From assembly GCA_003336485.1 (NCBI GenBank), contig QENH01000176.1:1-32093 (forward strand): a stretch of DNA of 32,093 nucleotides, read 5' to 3'. This DNA is from Candidatus Methanophagales archaeon. GTDB lineage: Archaea > Halobacteriota > Syntropharchaeia > Alkanophagales > Methanospirareceae. The position numbers and the translations under genes are program-made. Under the pieces are notes generated by a model, which saw nothing but the letters and a program-made list of their open reading frames with translations, was not told the DNA's origin and did no database searches. Numbering within the stretch: position 1 is the stretch's first letter; every line of letters starts with the position of its first letter. This document shows positions 17,910 to 27,352 of the stretch, piece by piece.

Positions 17910-19930
17910 CCCACATTCCGCACATTCTGATATAAACAATCTACAAATTTAAATTTACGGGAAATAGCGAGGTGGTGAATGATAACTTTAAATAGGTGCC
18001 TTTTCTTATCGAAGCATGTGAGTATTAATGTATCCAAATACGCAAGCACACGCAGGAGAGACGGCAAGTTTAGCCGAATATAGCAGTAAAAACATAGATC
18101 ACCTTGGCATAGTAGCCATGATCTGCAGAGAGATAGATTTAGCAGGCGAGATCGACCGAATCGTGGGCGTAGATCCACGCCAAAAAGTGACTTGTGGAGA
18201 AGCAGTTGTCGCCATGGTCTTGAATGCTCTGGGGTTTGTAGATCGACCACTCTACTTATTTCCAGAGTTCATGGCAACAAAGCCCGTAGAGTTACTAATA
18301 GGCGAAGGGCTAAAAGTAGAGTGGTTCAATGACGATGTCCTGGGGCGGACTTTAGATAAACTATACCGGGCAGGCCCTGAGGCGATATTCATGCAGATTA
18401 CTTCCAAAGCGTACGGCGAGTATTCTGGACGCTTCTTTCACAATGATACCACCTCAATAAACCTTCAAGGCGAGTATAAGCAGAAGGAAGGCGATCTGGA
18501 TGCTGTACCAATAGAGATAATGCATGGCTTCTCAAAGGACGGTAGGCCGGATTTGAAGCAGTTCGTCATCTCGCTGGTCATGTCTGATAGCCTACCTGTC
18601 TTTATAAAGGCTTTAAGCGGAAATACTTCCGACAAAAACCATTTCAGAGAGATAGTTAAGGACTATGGGAAGTCATTGCAGGAGATGTGGGGCAAAGACA
18701 AAATCTGGGTATGGGACAGCGCGGGATACACAGAGCAGACAATAAAAGATATTTCTGGGAGCTACAAATGGATATCACGAGTACCGGAAACGATAACAGA
18801 AGCAAAAGAAGTGCTGGAAAGCATGGACACGGAAAAGATGCTCAGTACCACTCTCAACGGTTACCACATCTTCAGCACCGCAGCGGAATATGGAGGTGTA
18901 AAACAGCGATGGGTTGTGGTATTCTCAGAGAAAGCGTTTGCGAAAGAGACGAAAACGCAGAAAAAGAAGATAGAAAAAGAGAAAAAGCAGGTAGAGAAGG
19001 TGGTATGGCATTTCTCCAATCAAAAATTCCACAGCAAGGAAGACGCACTGAATGCGGCACAGGAGATGGAAAAAGCATGGAAGTATCACAAAATACGCGC
19101 AACGGAGGTCAAGACGAGGCGGAAGAAAAAAGGCGGTGGACGGGGGAAACCGCGAAAAGACGAGCCAACTCAGACGTTATACAGTATAAAAGTAGCGTTT
19201 GAGGCGGATAAAACCGCAATAGAGAAGGAAACGCTGAAGAAGGGGAAGTTTATCGTAGCTACAAACATACTGGATAGAAAGAAGCTGAGTGACGAAGAAG
19301 CGCTTAAAGCATACAAGGACCAGCAGCATGCTGAGAGAGGGTTCAGATTCCTCAAAGACCCTTTATTCTTCGCCCATAGCCTGTTCCTGAAAAATGAAAG
19401 CAGGATAGTTGCGATGGTGATGATAATGGGGCTTGCACTTATGATCTATGGTATAGCGGAGAGGAAGTTGCGAGAAGCGCTGGAGAAGGGGAGTGAATCG
19501 ATTCCTGATCAAAAGAACAAACCAACGAAGAAACCGACGATGAGGCGAGTATTCCAAGTTTTCGAGGGTATTACCGTCCTCTACAGAGGTTCGGAGACTG
19601 TGAAGGTCATGAACCTGAGACCAATTCATCTAAAAGTCCTTTCATTGCTCGGTCGTGAGTATGAGAGGATGTATTGTACCTGTTATGGATAGAAGTTGCG
19701 CGCTACTGAGGATCGTGGCAATGCAAAGTGGAAGAAGAAAGATGTGGTTAGCCTACCGCATCTACTTTTTCATACGAAATCGAGAGAGAATGACGGAAAA
19801 AATGTATAGAGTCCGAAGTGCCATCAGCTATACGAATGTAAATTCGTATAACATACATTATTTGGCAGGTTCATAACTGTCGGGAATTCATGAAATAGTA
19901 TCTTTATAAATATAAAGTGCGGAATGTGGG
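17910..19930 (+). mobile_element. IS1634-like (IS4 superfamily, DUF4277-type) insertion sequence, complete
   Basis: Terminal inverted repeats CCCACATTCCGCAC (17910-17923) / GTGCGGAATGTGGG (19917-19930), flanked by perfect 6-bp direct repeat ATCTCT (17904-17909 and 19931-19936); contains a full transposase ORF. Confidence 0.93.
18028..19692 (+). CDS. IS1634-family transposase
   Basis: 554 aa; N-terminal DUF4277-like LGIVAMICREIDLAGEIDRIVG...; FFHNDTTSINLQGEY; KIWVWDSAGYT; QQHAERGFRFLKDPLF C-terminal catalytic region typical of IS1634. Confidence 0.93.
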   Translation: MYPNTQAHAGETASLAEYSSKNIDHLGIVAMICREIDLAGEIDRIVGVDPRQKVTCGEAVVAMVLNALGFVDRPLYLFPEFMATKPVELLIGEGLKVEWFNDDVLGRTLDKLYRAGPEAIFMQITSKAYGEYSGRFFHNDTTSINLQGEYKQKEGDLDAVPIEIMHGFSKDGRPDLKQFVISLVMSDSLPVFIKALSGNTSDKNHFREIVKDYGKSLQEMWGKDKIWVWDSAGYTEQTIKDISGSYKWISRVPETITEAKEVLESMDTEKMLSTTLNGYHIFSTAAEYGGVKQRWVVVFSEKAFAKETKTQKKKIEKEKKQVEKVVWHFSNQKFHSKEDALNAAQEMEKAWKYHKIRATEVKTRRKKKGGGRGKPRKDEPTQTLYSIKVAFEADKTAIEKETLKKGKFIVATNILDRKKLSDEEALKAYKDQQHAERGFRFLKDPLFFAHSLFLKNESRIVAMVMIMGLALMIYGIAERKLREALEKGSESIPDQKNKPTKKPTMRRVFQVFEGITVLYRGSETVKVMNLRPIHLKVLSLLGREYERMYCTCYG

Positions 19931-20006
19931 ATCTCTATAAACTTAACAAAAATTGAAAGGTTTATATGCTCGGAGTATAAATGTTATGGTGGGAGGTGAT
20001 AAAAAC

Positions 20007-20837
20007 ATGAAAACGAGAAACATAGGCAAGAAGCAAACAGCGATCGTACTTTCGATCTTTGCATTCGCTGTTCTGGTCTCTTCACTTATGGTAGGAACTG
20101 CCAGCGCACATATGCTCTACATCGACGCAAACGACAAGCCTGATGCGCCATCGGTTCAAGCAGCCAAGATAATCTTTGGGCATCCGAACAATCCGGCAGG
20201 GCACATCGTACCGCAGTTAAAAGAAGTAAAGCAGTATAGACCTGATGGCACGGTTGTAGACTTGAGGGCAATAGAAAAAGACAACCATTCGGTAGCATAC
20301 TTCTTGTATCCGGGAGGAGTCAATATCATCGTTGCATCAAGAGAACCATCAGTCTATGCTGGGAAACTGAGCAAGGGCGACTTTGGGGAAATTCTATGCT
20401 GCGGTGGAGACGCAGGGAACGCTGTGGATCCAGCAACAGGGATGATCCCTTGGGCTAAGGTCACGGGGCAAGAATTAGAAATAGTTCCTTTGGTTAATCC
20501 CTTCAACTTACACGTAGGAGACACTTTCAAAGCCGCAATTCTATCCAATGGCTCATCAATAAATGGGTCATACGCTGGTGCACACGGGACTAAAAGCATT
20601 CATAACGCAACACAGGCTCAGATCGGTGAAACCGCGGAAAATGGCATTTTCTCAATAGACATCACAGAACCAGGGATGTGGCAAGTGAAGGCAGAATATA
20701 TCATTGAGAAACCAGGTACCTGGATCGCCACTAGTGACAATATCAGAGGTAACGAAACGAAATGGCTTACCGGTGATGCGGTCGAATATGAACGGGAAAG
20801 GTACAGAGCTACGCTGACATTCTTTGCTTTACCGTGA
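20007..20837 (+). CDS. Secreted DUF4198-like (NikK-like) protein, copy 1
   Basis: Start moved from 19953 to ATG at 20007, preceded by GGAGGTGAT; MKTRNIGKKQTAIVLSIFAFAVLVSSLMVGTASAHMLYIDANDKPD...; ...MIPWAKVTGQELEIVPLVNPFNLHVGDTFKAAIL... resembles DUF4198. Confidence 0.8.
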   Translation: MKTRNIGKKQTAIVLSIFAFAVLVSSLMVGTASAHMLYIDANDKPDAPSVQAAKIIFGHPNNPAGHIVPQLKEVKQYRPDGTVVDLRAIEKDNHSVAYFLYPGGVNIIVASREPSVYAGKLSKGDFGEILCCGGDAGNAVDPATGMIPWAKVTGQELEIVPLVNPFNLHVGDTFKAAILSNGSSINGSYAGAHGTKSIHNATQAQIGETAENGIFSIDITEPGMWQVKAEYIIEKPGTWIATSDNIRGNETKWLTGDAVEYERERYRATLTFFALP

Positions 20838-20956
20838 AAAAAATAAAATCGGATAGCAGGTAAGATCGGCGATAAAAAAATCAAAAACTTTATTTTTTTA
20901 TAAAAATCTAAAGTTTTATAACACAAACTCTGAATTTTATAGCAGCGGTGAGAAAC

Positions 20957-21811
20957 ATGAAAATAAAAAATAGGGGAAAGAAGCAAACAGCGATCGTACT
21001 TTCGATCTTTGCCCTAGCAGTTCTAGCCTCTTCACTTGTGGTAGGGTTAGCCAGCGCGCATATGCTTTATATCGAAGCGAACGACAAGCCAGATATACCC
21101 TCTGTTCAAGCAGCCAGGATAAATCTTGGACATCCTAATATACCTGTAGAACTTAAAGCACCGAGGATAGAAGAAGCAAAGCTTTATGGGCCGGGTGATA
21201 CCGTTAAAGACTTGAAACTGCTAGAAAAGGCTAACTATTCTGTAGTATACTTCCTATTGAACCAAAACGGGGATCACATCATAGGTGCAAAAAGAGTGGG
21301 TATCTACGATCCGGCATGGCATAATCTTACGGGTATTATTCCGTTACAGTTGATCATAGATAGCGCCAAAATTGTAATTCGTGCAGGAGGGGAGAGTAAT
21401 ACAGAAAAATCAGGCATGATTCCCTGGGCTAAAGTCATTGGGCAAGAGTGGGAAATAGTTCCTTTAGTGGATCCGTTATCTCTACACGTAGGGGATACAT
21501 TCAAAGCCGCTCTTCTCTATAAGGGCTCACCAACCGAAGGTGTATACGCAACAGCTCACGCGACTCAAGATATTCACAGCCCCGCAAAAGCTCAGATGGG
21601 CACAACAGCAGAAGATGGCACCTTCTCAATAGAGGTCAACAAACCCGGGATGTGGCAGGTGGTAGCTGAATATACCGTTGAAGAATCCGGCACCTGGAAC
21701 GCCACTTACGATATTGTCCGACAGGATAAAATGAATTACCTTAAAGGCGATGAAATCGTATATGAACAAGTGCGATGTAGAAGCACGTTGACATTCTATG
21801 CTTCGCCCTGA
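20957..21811 (+). CDS. Secreted DUF4198-like (NikK-like) protein, copy 2
   Basis: Start preferred at ATG 20957; MKIKNRGKKQTAIVLSIFALAVLASSLVVGLASAHMLYIEANDKPD...; clear paralogue of copy 1. Confidence 0.8.
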   Translation: MKIKNRGKKQTAIVLSIFALAVLASSLVVGLASAHMLYIEANDKPDIPSVQAARINLGHPNIPVELKAPRIEEAKLYGPGDTVKDLKLLEKANYSVVYFLLNQNGDHIIGAKRVGIYDPAWHNLTGIIPLQLIIDSAKIVIRAGGESNTEKSGMIPWAKVIGQEWEIVPLVDPLSLHVGDTFKAALLYKGSPTEGVYATAHATQDIHSPAKAQMGTTAEDGTFSIEVNKPGMWQVVAEYTVEESGTWNATYDIVRQDKMNYLKGDEIVYEQVRCRSTLTFYASP

Positions 21812-21890
21812 TAAATCCGGTAATCCGATGCGGTGGTGGGAAGTAGAATTAATATAGTAACATCATACTATAAATTACACCGTTTATGAC

Positions 21891-21911
21891 AAAAACCGAA
21901 AGTTTTATAAC
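21891..21911 (+). promoter_or_regulatory. BRE/TATA box of secreted FmdE-like gene
   Basis: AAAAACCGAAAGTTTTATAAC, repeated at 24871 and 27353. Confidence 0.65.
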
Positions 21912-21949
21912 ATCAACTATGAACTTTATAGCAAGAGGTATAAAAAAAG

Positions 21950-23500
21950 ATGAACAAAAAAAGTAGTGGGAAGAAGCAAGTGGCACTAGTGCTTTCGATA
22001 GTCGCTATGGCTATACTGATATCCGCTGCGGGGCTCGCAGTAGCGGAAAACGATTCTGTATGTGACTGCTTAGGTCAACGTGCAGCCGAAGTGGCAAAAG
22101 AGGAACTGCCTTTCGTCATGGATGATCCAAATATCCTCGCGATGACCGATTCCGGATATGCAATAGTAGGCGGGAAAGTAGGTGGAACGACAACAGAAGA
22201 GTGCATTGACAGTGTAATCGCATCATCAGGCTGCACCCTAGGCAACGGCAATCTTTTGCTTGTCCACAGAAGCAAAGAAAAACCGCTCTGGTTCGCTTTC
22301 TTCAATAAGAGCTCAGGAGAGTGTGTCTATCTCGAAGTGGACAGTTCTGTCTTCGACATGACTGCCGCAGATGTAACGGAGCTTCTAGACGATGAAGTCT
22401 TTACAAAGATAGCGAAGGTGAACATCGGTGCAGATGAGCTCTTCGCCAACCCCGAATCATGGCCAAAGGTATTCGGTGGGAACGAATTTACTATAGTAAC
22501 CTTCGCCAATGTTTGGGCTGATGACGCACCCTACGAGTTTATGAAGGCGGCGGAGTTCCACAACCATATCTGTCCCGGACTAACCAGCGGTTACATGATC
22601 ATCGAGTATCTGGACGAGAATTTACCACTCCAAGGCAACCAGAACTACGAGATAATCGCGTGTCCACCATGGTGCAAAGACGATGCTTTTCAGGTTATCT
22701 TCGATAAAACAGTCGGTAAGAGGTTTGTGGCAATGCATCTAACAGAGGAAGACGAAGAACAACTACCAGACAATGTTGCTGGTATATACATTAGATGGGA
22801 TGGAGCAACTAACACGGGAGACGGATTAGTTCTGGCTTTTAACTGGACTAAAGCAAGCGAAGCAAGCGATATTCCTGATAGTTTTAAAGACTATAGGTCG
22901 ATCCGGAAATTGAAAATGGATTTGGAGATGATGAATTATCTCGGCCAACCAGAGACGTTTGTCACCGTAGTAAAAGAATTCGACATCAACAGCGAAGCGG
23001 AACTAATGGAACTCAAGTATGCAGGCAACAATCCGTACGAAGTGCTAGGTCTTATGGAACCTTATCCACTCCAGGAAGAGGCTCAACGGCTTATAGATTT
23101 CACCTGGGGCATACACGACAATACGGAGGAAATCGCAGATAATGAGACATTGAGCAAAGGTGTAAAAACAACCGCCGAGAAAATTCATGTGATTTCTCAT
23201 ACTCTGCTCCATACGGCACAGTATATCAACGATTATAATTTGGAGGCTCTTAAAGACCTTACTAAGGACCCCGAGTCAAACGCGGCAGAAATTAACGACA
23301 CTATCTTTACAATCAGAGAGTATCTGGGAGAATACAAAAATGCCCTGGATGATGCACACGAACTGACCGACGTCCTTGAAGGTATCGTGCCAGACTCGCA
23401 TAGAGCCTACGCAGGTGCTACACACGATGCCATTCACAACGCAGAAGGGAGTGTATTTGCCATTCTCCAGCTTATAGAGCAGCTCGAAGAGGGACTCTAA
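21950..23500 (+). CDS. Secreted FmdE-like protein (one A+B unit) with C-terminal helical extension
   Basis: 516 aa; signal peptide; first domain ...TTEECIDSVIASSGCTLGNGNLL...; second domain AAEFHNHICPGLTSGYMIIEYLDE...CPPWCKDDAFQVIFDKTVGKRFV; C-terminal His/Glu-rich helical region (EKIHVISHTLLHTAQYIND...). Confidence 0.85.
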   Translation: MNKKSSGKKQVALVLSIVAMAILISAAGLAVAENDSVCDCLGQRAAEVAKEELPFVMDDPNILAMTDSGYAIVGGKVGGTTTEECIDSVIASSGCTLGNGNLLLVHRSKEKPLWFAFFNKSSGECVYLEVDSSVFDMTAADVTELLDDEVFTKIAKVNIGADELFANPESWPKVFGGNEFTIVTFANVWADDAPYEFMKAAEFHNHICPGLTSGYMIIEYLDENLPLQGNQNYEIIACPPWCKDDAFQVIFDKTVGKRFVAMHLTEEDEEQLPDNVAGIYIRWDGATNTGDGLVLAFNWTKASEASDIPDSFKDYRSIRKLKMDLEMMNYLGQPETFVTVVKEFDINSEAELMELKYAGNNPYEVLGLMEPYPLQEEAQRLIDFTWGIHDNTEEIADNETLSKGVKTTAEKIHVISHTLLHTAQYINDYNLEALKDLTKDPESNAAEINDTIFTIREYLGEYKNALDDAHELTDVLEGIVPDSHRAYAGATHDAIHNAEGSVFAILQLIEQLEEGL

Positions 23501-23570
23501 GAAACAAACTCCTAAGCACAATGAAAGAAGACAAAAAGCTGGCGATCTCCATAATATATAAGAGAAGAAA

Positions 23571-23601
23571 GGAAAAAGGTAGCATTTTTCCTATTTTTTT
23601 T
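23571..23601 (+). terminator. Hairpin + T-tract terminator
   Basis: GGAAAAA-GGTAGCA-TTTTTCC then TATTTTTTTT. Confidence 0.6.
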
Positions 23602-23607
23602 ATTCAT

Positions 23608-24054
23608 TTAGTGCTTGTTTTTCGCTTCTAACGATTCAAAATATGACCTTATCACCATAGTCCCCTGCTTGGCAATTTCTATCGGCGGCGATTCCAGAGG
23701 ATTTCCGGATAGGTCAAGCGTGGTAAGGTTCTTTAGCTTTACTATCTCAGCCGGCAATGTCTTCAGTTGATTTTTGGATAGGTAAAGTCCTGTAAGATTC
23801 GTTAGCTCCCCTATCTCAGCCGGTAATGACTCCAGTTGATTTTTGGACAGGTAAAGCCCGGTAAGATTCTTTAGCTTTCCTATCTCGGCAGGCAATGACG
23901 TCAGTTGATTTCCGGATAGCCCAAGCTCGGAAAGAGAGGTAAGCGCACTTATCTCAGCAGGCAATGACGTCAGTTGATTGTCGGGTAGGTAAAGCACAAC
24001 CGGCTTATTTCTTGCCGCTTCTTCGATAACACGCAGAACCTCGTCCTTTTTCAT
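23608..24054 (-). CDS. Leucine-rich repeat protein
   Basis: 148 aa with about five LRRs of the LPAEIGKLKNLTGLYLSKNQLESL type. Confidence 0.88.
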   Translation of the reverse strand: MKKDEVLRVIEEAARNKPVVLYLPDNQLTSLPAEISALTSLSELGLSGNQLTSLPAEIGKLKNLTGLYLSKNQLESLPAEIGELTNLTGLYLSKNQLKTLPAEIVKLKNLTTLDLSGNPLESPPIEIAKQGTMVIRSYFESLEAKNKH

Positions 24055-24199
24055 GCTTTTTACTCCCTCATAATATTATACCTTCCTAGCTATTGAACCC
24101 ATAGCCATCAAAAGGTTGAGTTTAATGCAATTCTTGAGTTAACATGCTCTGATGAGTGTATAAACGATAGAAAGTTGATATTGTGTATATGTTATATCT

Positions 24200-24274
24200 G
24201 AGCTAATTTGGGCGAGATTTGGGTGAGATTTGGGCGAAATTTGGGTGAGATTTGGTAAGGATATGGGTGAAACG
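24200..24274 (+). repeat. 11-bp direct tandem repeat upstream of small secreted protein gene
   Basis: gggcgagattt gggtgagattt gggcgaaattt gggtgagattt, flanked by more degenerate units. Confidence 0.85.
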
Positions 24275-24346
24275 AAAAGCTTAAGGCAGGTTATTTCAAT
24301 ATATAACTGTGGAAACACGCTAAAAAATAGGGGGTGAGACGATAAG

Positions 24347-24637
24347 ATGATAAGAAAATTAATCGCTGGTATAATGGTCATGGCACTGGTGGCAACTTCC
24401 ATCTGTGTGGTGAGTGCACGACCGAATTTTGTCGATGCAGATGGCGATGGTATCTGCGATAATATCGGCATAAACGGCCGAGACGATGATGGCGATGGCA
24501 TACCGAACGGGCAAGATGACGATTATGTGCAGCCTCTGGACGGTAGCGGCATGCACCGCGGTAAGGGACAAAACGGCGATTGTGCGCAGCCTCGAGACGG
24601 TAGTGGCAAGCACCGCGGTAATAGACCAGGGAAATAG
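24347..24637 (+). CDS. Small secreted Asp/Gly-rich (thrombospondin type 3-like, Ca-binding) protein
   Basis: 96 aa; signal peptide; DADGDGICDNIGINGRDDDGDGIPNGQDDDYV then Gly/His/Arg-rich imperfect repeats QPLDGSGMHRGK / QPRDGSGKHRGN. Confidence 0.75.
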   Translation: MIRKLIAGIMVMALVATSICVVSARPNFVDADGDGICDNIGINGRDDDGDGIPNGQDDDYVQPLDGSGMHRGKGQNGDCAQPRDGSGKHRGNRPGK

Positions 24638-24677
24638 ACGAGGTAGCAATCATTGAGCTTTGTTAAAACAGAATACG

Positions 24678-24710
24678 TGCGTGGTGAAGTGACCACGCAT
24701 CTTTTTTTCC
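24678..24710 (+). terminator. Hairpin + T-tract terminator
   Basis: GCGTGGT-gaagtg-ACCACGC then ATCTTTTTTTCC. Confidence 0.7.
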
Positions 24711-24870
24711 CATGATTAATTTCATCCGCTGCAGGATGGCGATTGAAACGCGCTAAAATTGATTTTTGTTATTGTTAACATCTTCACCAATCCGGCACAA
24801 TAATATGAAGAAAATAGATTGAGGACTTCACTTATAATATTATACTATACAAATAACGCAACTTATGATA

Positions 24871-24890
24871 AAAATCGAAAGTTTTATAAC
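24871..24890 (+). promoter_or_regulatory. BRE/TATA box of double FmdE-like gene 1
   Basis: AAAATCGAAAGTTTTATAAC. Confidence 0.65.
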
Positions 24891-24932
24891 AGGAACTATT
24901 GACTTTGTAGTTGGAGGTATAAAAAAACAAAA

Positions 24933-27137
24933 ATGAATAAAAAAAATATAGGTAAGAAGCAAGTGGCACTAGTGCTTTCGATAGTCGCTATGGCCATACT
25001 GATATCTGCTGCGGGGCTCGCAGTAGCGGAAAGCGATTCCGTATTTGACCTTTTAGGTCAACGTGCAGCCGATGTAGCAAAAGAAAAACTGCCGTTTGTC
25101 TATGGCAACCCTAATATCCTCGCGATGTCCGATGCCGGGCATGTGATAGTAGGCGGGAAAGTAGGTGGAAAGACAACGGAAGAGTGCATTGATGGCGTAA
25201 TTGCACCTTCTGGGTGCACAATAGGTAAGGGTAATCTCCTGCTCATCCACAGAAGCAAAGAGAAACCGCTTTGGTTCGCTTTCTTCAATAAGAGCTCGGG
25301 AGAGTGTGTCTATCTAGAAGTGGACAGTTCTGTCTTCGACATGACTGCCACAGAGGTGAAGGCGCTTTCAGACGATGAAGTCTTTACAAAGATAGCGAAA
25401 GCGAATGTCGATGCAGATGAGCTATTCGCCAACCCCGAATCATGGCCAAAAGTATTTGGTGGGAACGAGTTCAGCATAATAACTATCGCCAACGTATGGG
25501 CTAAAGGCGCACCCTACGAGTTCTTGAAGGCGGCTGAGTTCCACAACCATATCTGCCCCGGACTAACCAGTGGTTACTTAATAATCGAATATCTAGACGA
25601 GAATTTACCACTCCAAAGCAACCAGAACTACGAGATAATCGGGTGCCCGCCATGGTGCAAAGACGATGCTTTTCAGGTTATCTTCGATAAAACAGTCGGC
25701 AAGAGGTTTGTAGCTATGCATCTGACTCCGGAAGATAGTGCGCAACTTCCAGAATATTATGCCGGCCCAGGGAAAGGCGGTGTCGCCGGCATATTCATTC
25801 GTTGGGATAAAACTACTGATACCGGGCATGGTTTGGTTTTGGCATATAACCGGACTAAAGCGACAGAAGTGAGCGATATAGATCCCAGTTTAGCACCCCA
25901 TAAGTCGGTCCGGAAATTAAAAACGCTCTTGGCGCTGATGGATTACTTCGACCAACCGGAACTGTTTGTCACAACAGTGCAAGAATTCGACCTCAACAGC
26001 ACAGCGGAACTAATGGAACTCAAGTATGCAGGCAACAATCCGTATGTCGTGCTTGGTCTATTACCTGATCCTGCACTGGCAAACCTCGTAGGTCCTGACA
26101 ATATTGCTGTGGATAATCTACTGGGCTGGCGCGCCGCGGAGATAGCGAAGGAAAAAATATCTTTCGATAAGTATGATCTCGAGGTCCTTGCGATGACCGA
26201 TTCCGGCTATGCAATAGTAGGCGGCGAAGCAGGTGGAAAGACAACAGAGAAGTGCGTTGACGGCGTAATCGCTTCCACTGGCTGCACAATTGGTAACGGT
26301 AATCTGCTCCTCCTACACAGAAGCAAAGAACAACCGCTATGGTTCGCTTTCTTCAACAATGCTACGGGCGAATTCCTGTATCTTGAAGTGGATAATTCGG
26401 TCTTCGAGCTTAGCACCGGTGAATTCAATGCGCTATCTGACGAAGAGGTCTTCACAACGATAGTGAAGGAGAAGATCAGTGCAGAGGAGATATTCAACCA
26501 CCAAGAGGAATGGAATGCGAAGAAGAATGCGAAGGTATTTAACGGGAACGAGTTCAGCCTGATAACCATCGCTAACGTTTGGGCTGCTGGCGCACCCTAC
26601 GAGTTCTTGAAGGCAGTGGAGTTCCACAATCATGTCTGTCCAGGGCTTAGCAGTGGTTACGTCATCGTCAGATACCTGGACGAAAACTTACCGCTACAGA
26701 GCTCCAGTGATAAATATGAAATAATAGGGTGTCCTATATGGTGCAAAGACGATGCTATTCAGGTCATTTTCGATAAGACTGTAGGTAAGCGGTATGTAGC
26801 AACGCTTCTAACAGATGAAGATAAGGCGCAACTACCACGAGTGGCCGGCATTTACATCAGATGGAATGGCACAACTAATACGGGGGACGGGTTAGTCCTG
26901 AAATCGGACAGCACACCGGCAAAGGCAAAGTATGGGTATAACTTCACGTCGGACTTTAGCTGGATCGGAAAGTTGAGCAGAGCTTTATTCTATGGGGCAC
27001 ATTTCGACGAGCCTGAGCTGTTTGTTTCTACGATGCACGAATTCACCGTCAACAGCACAGAGGAGATTCAAAAGCTCAAATATGCCGGTGTGAATCCGTA
27101 TGTCGAGCTTGGCCTATTGAATCAATCAACACCTTGA
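24933..27137 (+). CDS. Secreted tandem FmdE-like protein (A-B-A-B), copy 1
   Basis: 734 aa; signal peptide; two repeats each with ...SGCTIGKGNLL / STGCTIGNGNLL and EFHNHICPGLTSGY / EFHNHVCPGLSSGY. Confidence 0.88.
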   Translation: MNKKNIGKKQVALVLSIVAMAILISAAGLAVAESDSVFDLLGQRAADVAKEKLPFVYGNPNILAMSDAGHVIVGGKVGGKTTEECIDGVIAPSGCTIGKGNLLLIHRSKEKPLWFAFFNKSSGECVYLEVDSSVFDMTATEVKALSDDEVFTKIAKANVDADELFANPESWPKVFGGNEFSIITIANVWAKGAPYEFLKAAEFHNHICPGLTSGYLIIEYLDENLPLQSNQNYEIIGCPPWCKDDAFQVIFDKTVGKRFVAMHLTPEDSAQLPEYYAGPGKGGVAGIFIRWDKTTDTGHGLVLAYNRTKATEVSDIDPSLAPHKSVRKLKTLLALMDYFDQPELFVTTVQEFDLNSTAELMELKYAGNNPYVVLGLLPDPALANLVGPDNIAVDNLLGWRAAEIAKEKISFDKYDLEVLAMTDSGYAIVGGEAGGKTTEKCVDGVIASTGCTIGNGNLLLLHRSKEQPLWFAFFNNATGEFLYLEVDNSVFELSTGEFNALSDEEVFTTIVKEKISAEEIFNHQEEWNAKKNAKVFNGNEFSLITIANVWAAGAPYEFLKAVEFHNHVCPGLSSGYVIVRYLDENLPLQSSSDKYEIIGCPIWCKDDAIQVIFDKTVGKRYVATLLTDEDKAQLPRVAGIYIRWNGTTNTGDGLVLKSDSTPAKAKYGYNFTSDFSWIGKLSRALFYGAHFDEPELFVSTMHEFTVNSTEEIQKLKYAGVNPYVELGLLNQSTP

Positions 27138-27190
27138 CTTCGCCTAAGTAAGCCAGAAAAGCCATATAAGATATAAGATTAAGGGGAATA

Positions 27191-27218
27191 GGAAACGGTA
27201 GCCTTTTCCTACTTTTTT
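27191..27218 (+). terminator. Hairpin + T-tract terminator
   Basis: GGAAACGGTAGCCTTTTCC then TACTTTTTTTA. Confidence 0.5.
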
Positions 27219-27352
27219 TACTTTACTATAAAAAACTAAGGATTTAATCCAGAATCTGATGAGTATCCGATATTTATGATGTAGAGTAAAGAAGAAACTA
27301 GATTGTGTACTTCGTCCATAACATCACACTATATGAATAATACCGCTTGTGA

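Noticed and set aside
18687-19202. Plus-strand 171-aa ORF inside transposase
   Set aside because: Out-of-frame within the transposase; no frameshift signal noticed and the main frame is intact.
24359-24653. Overlapping minus-strand ORFs opposite the 96-aa secreted protein
   Set aside because: Shadow ORFs created by the Asp/Gly/Arg repeat codons.
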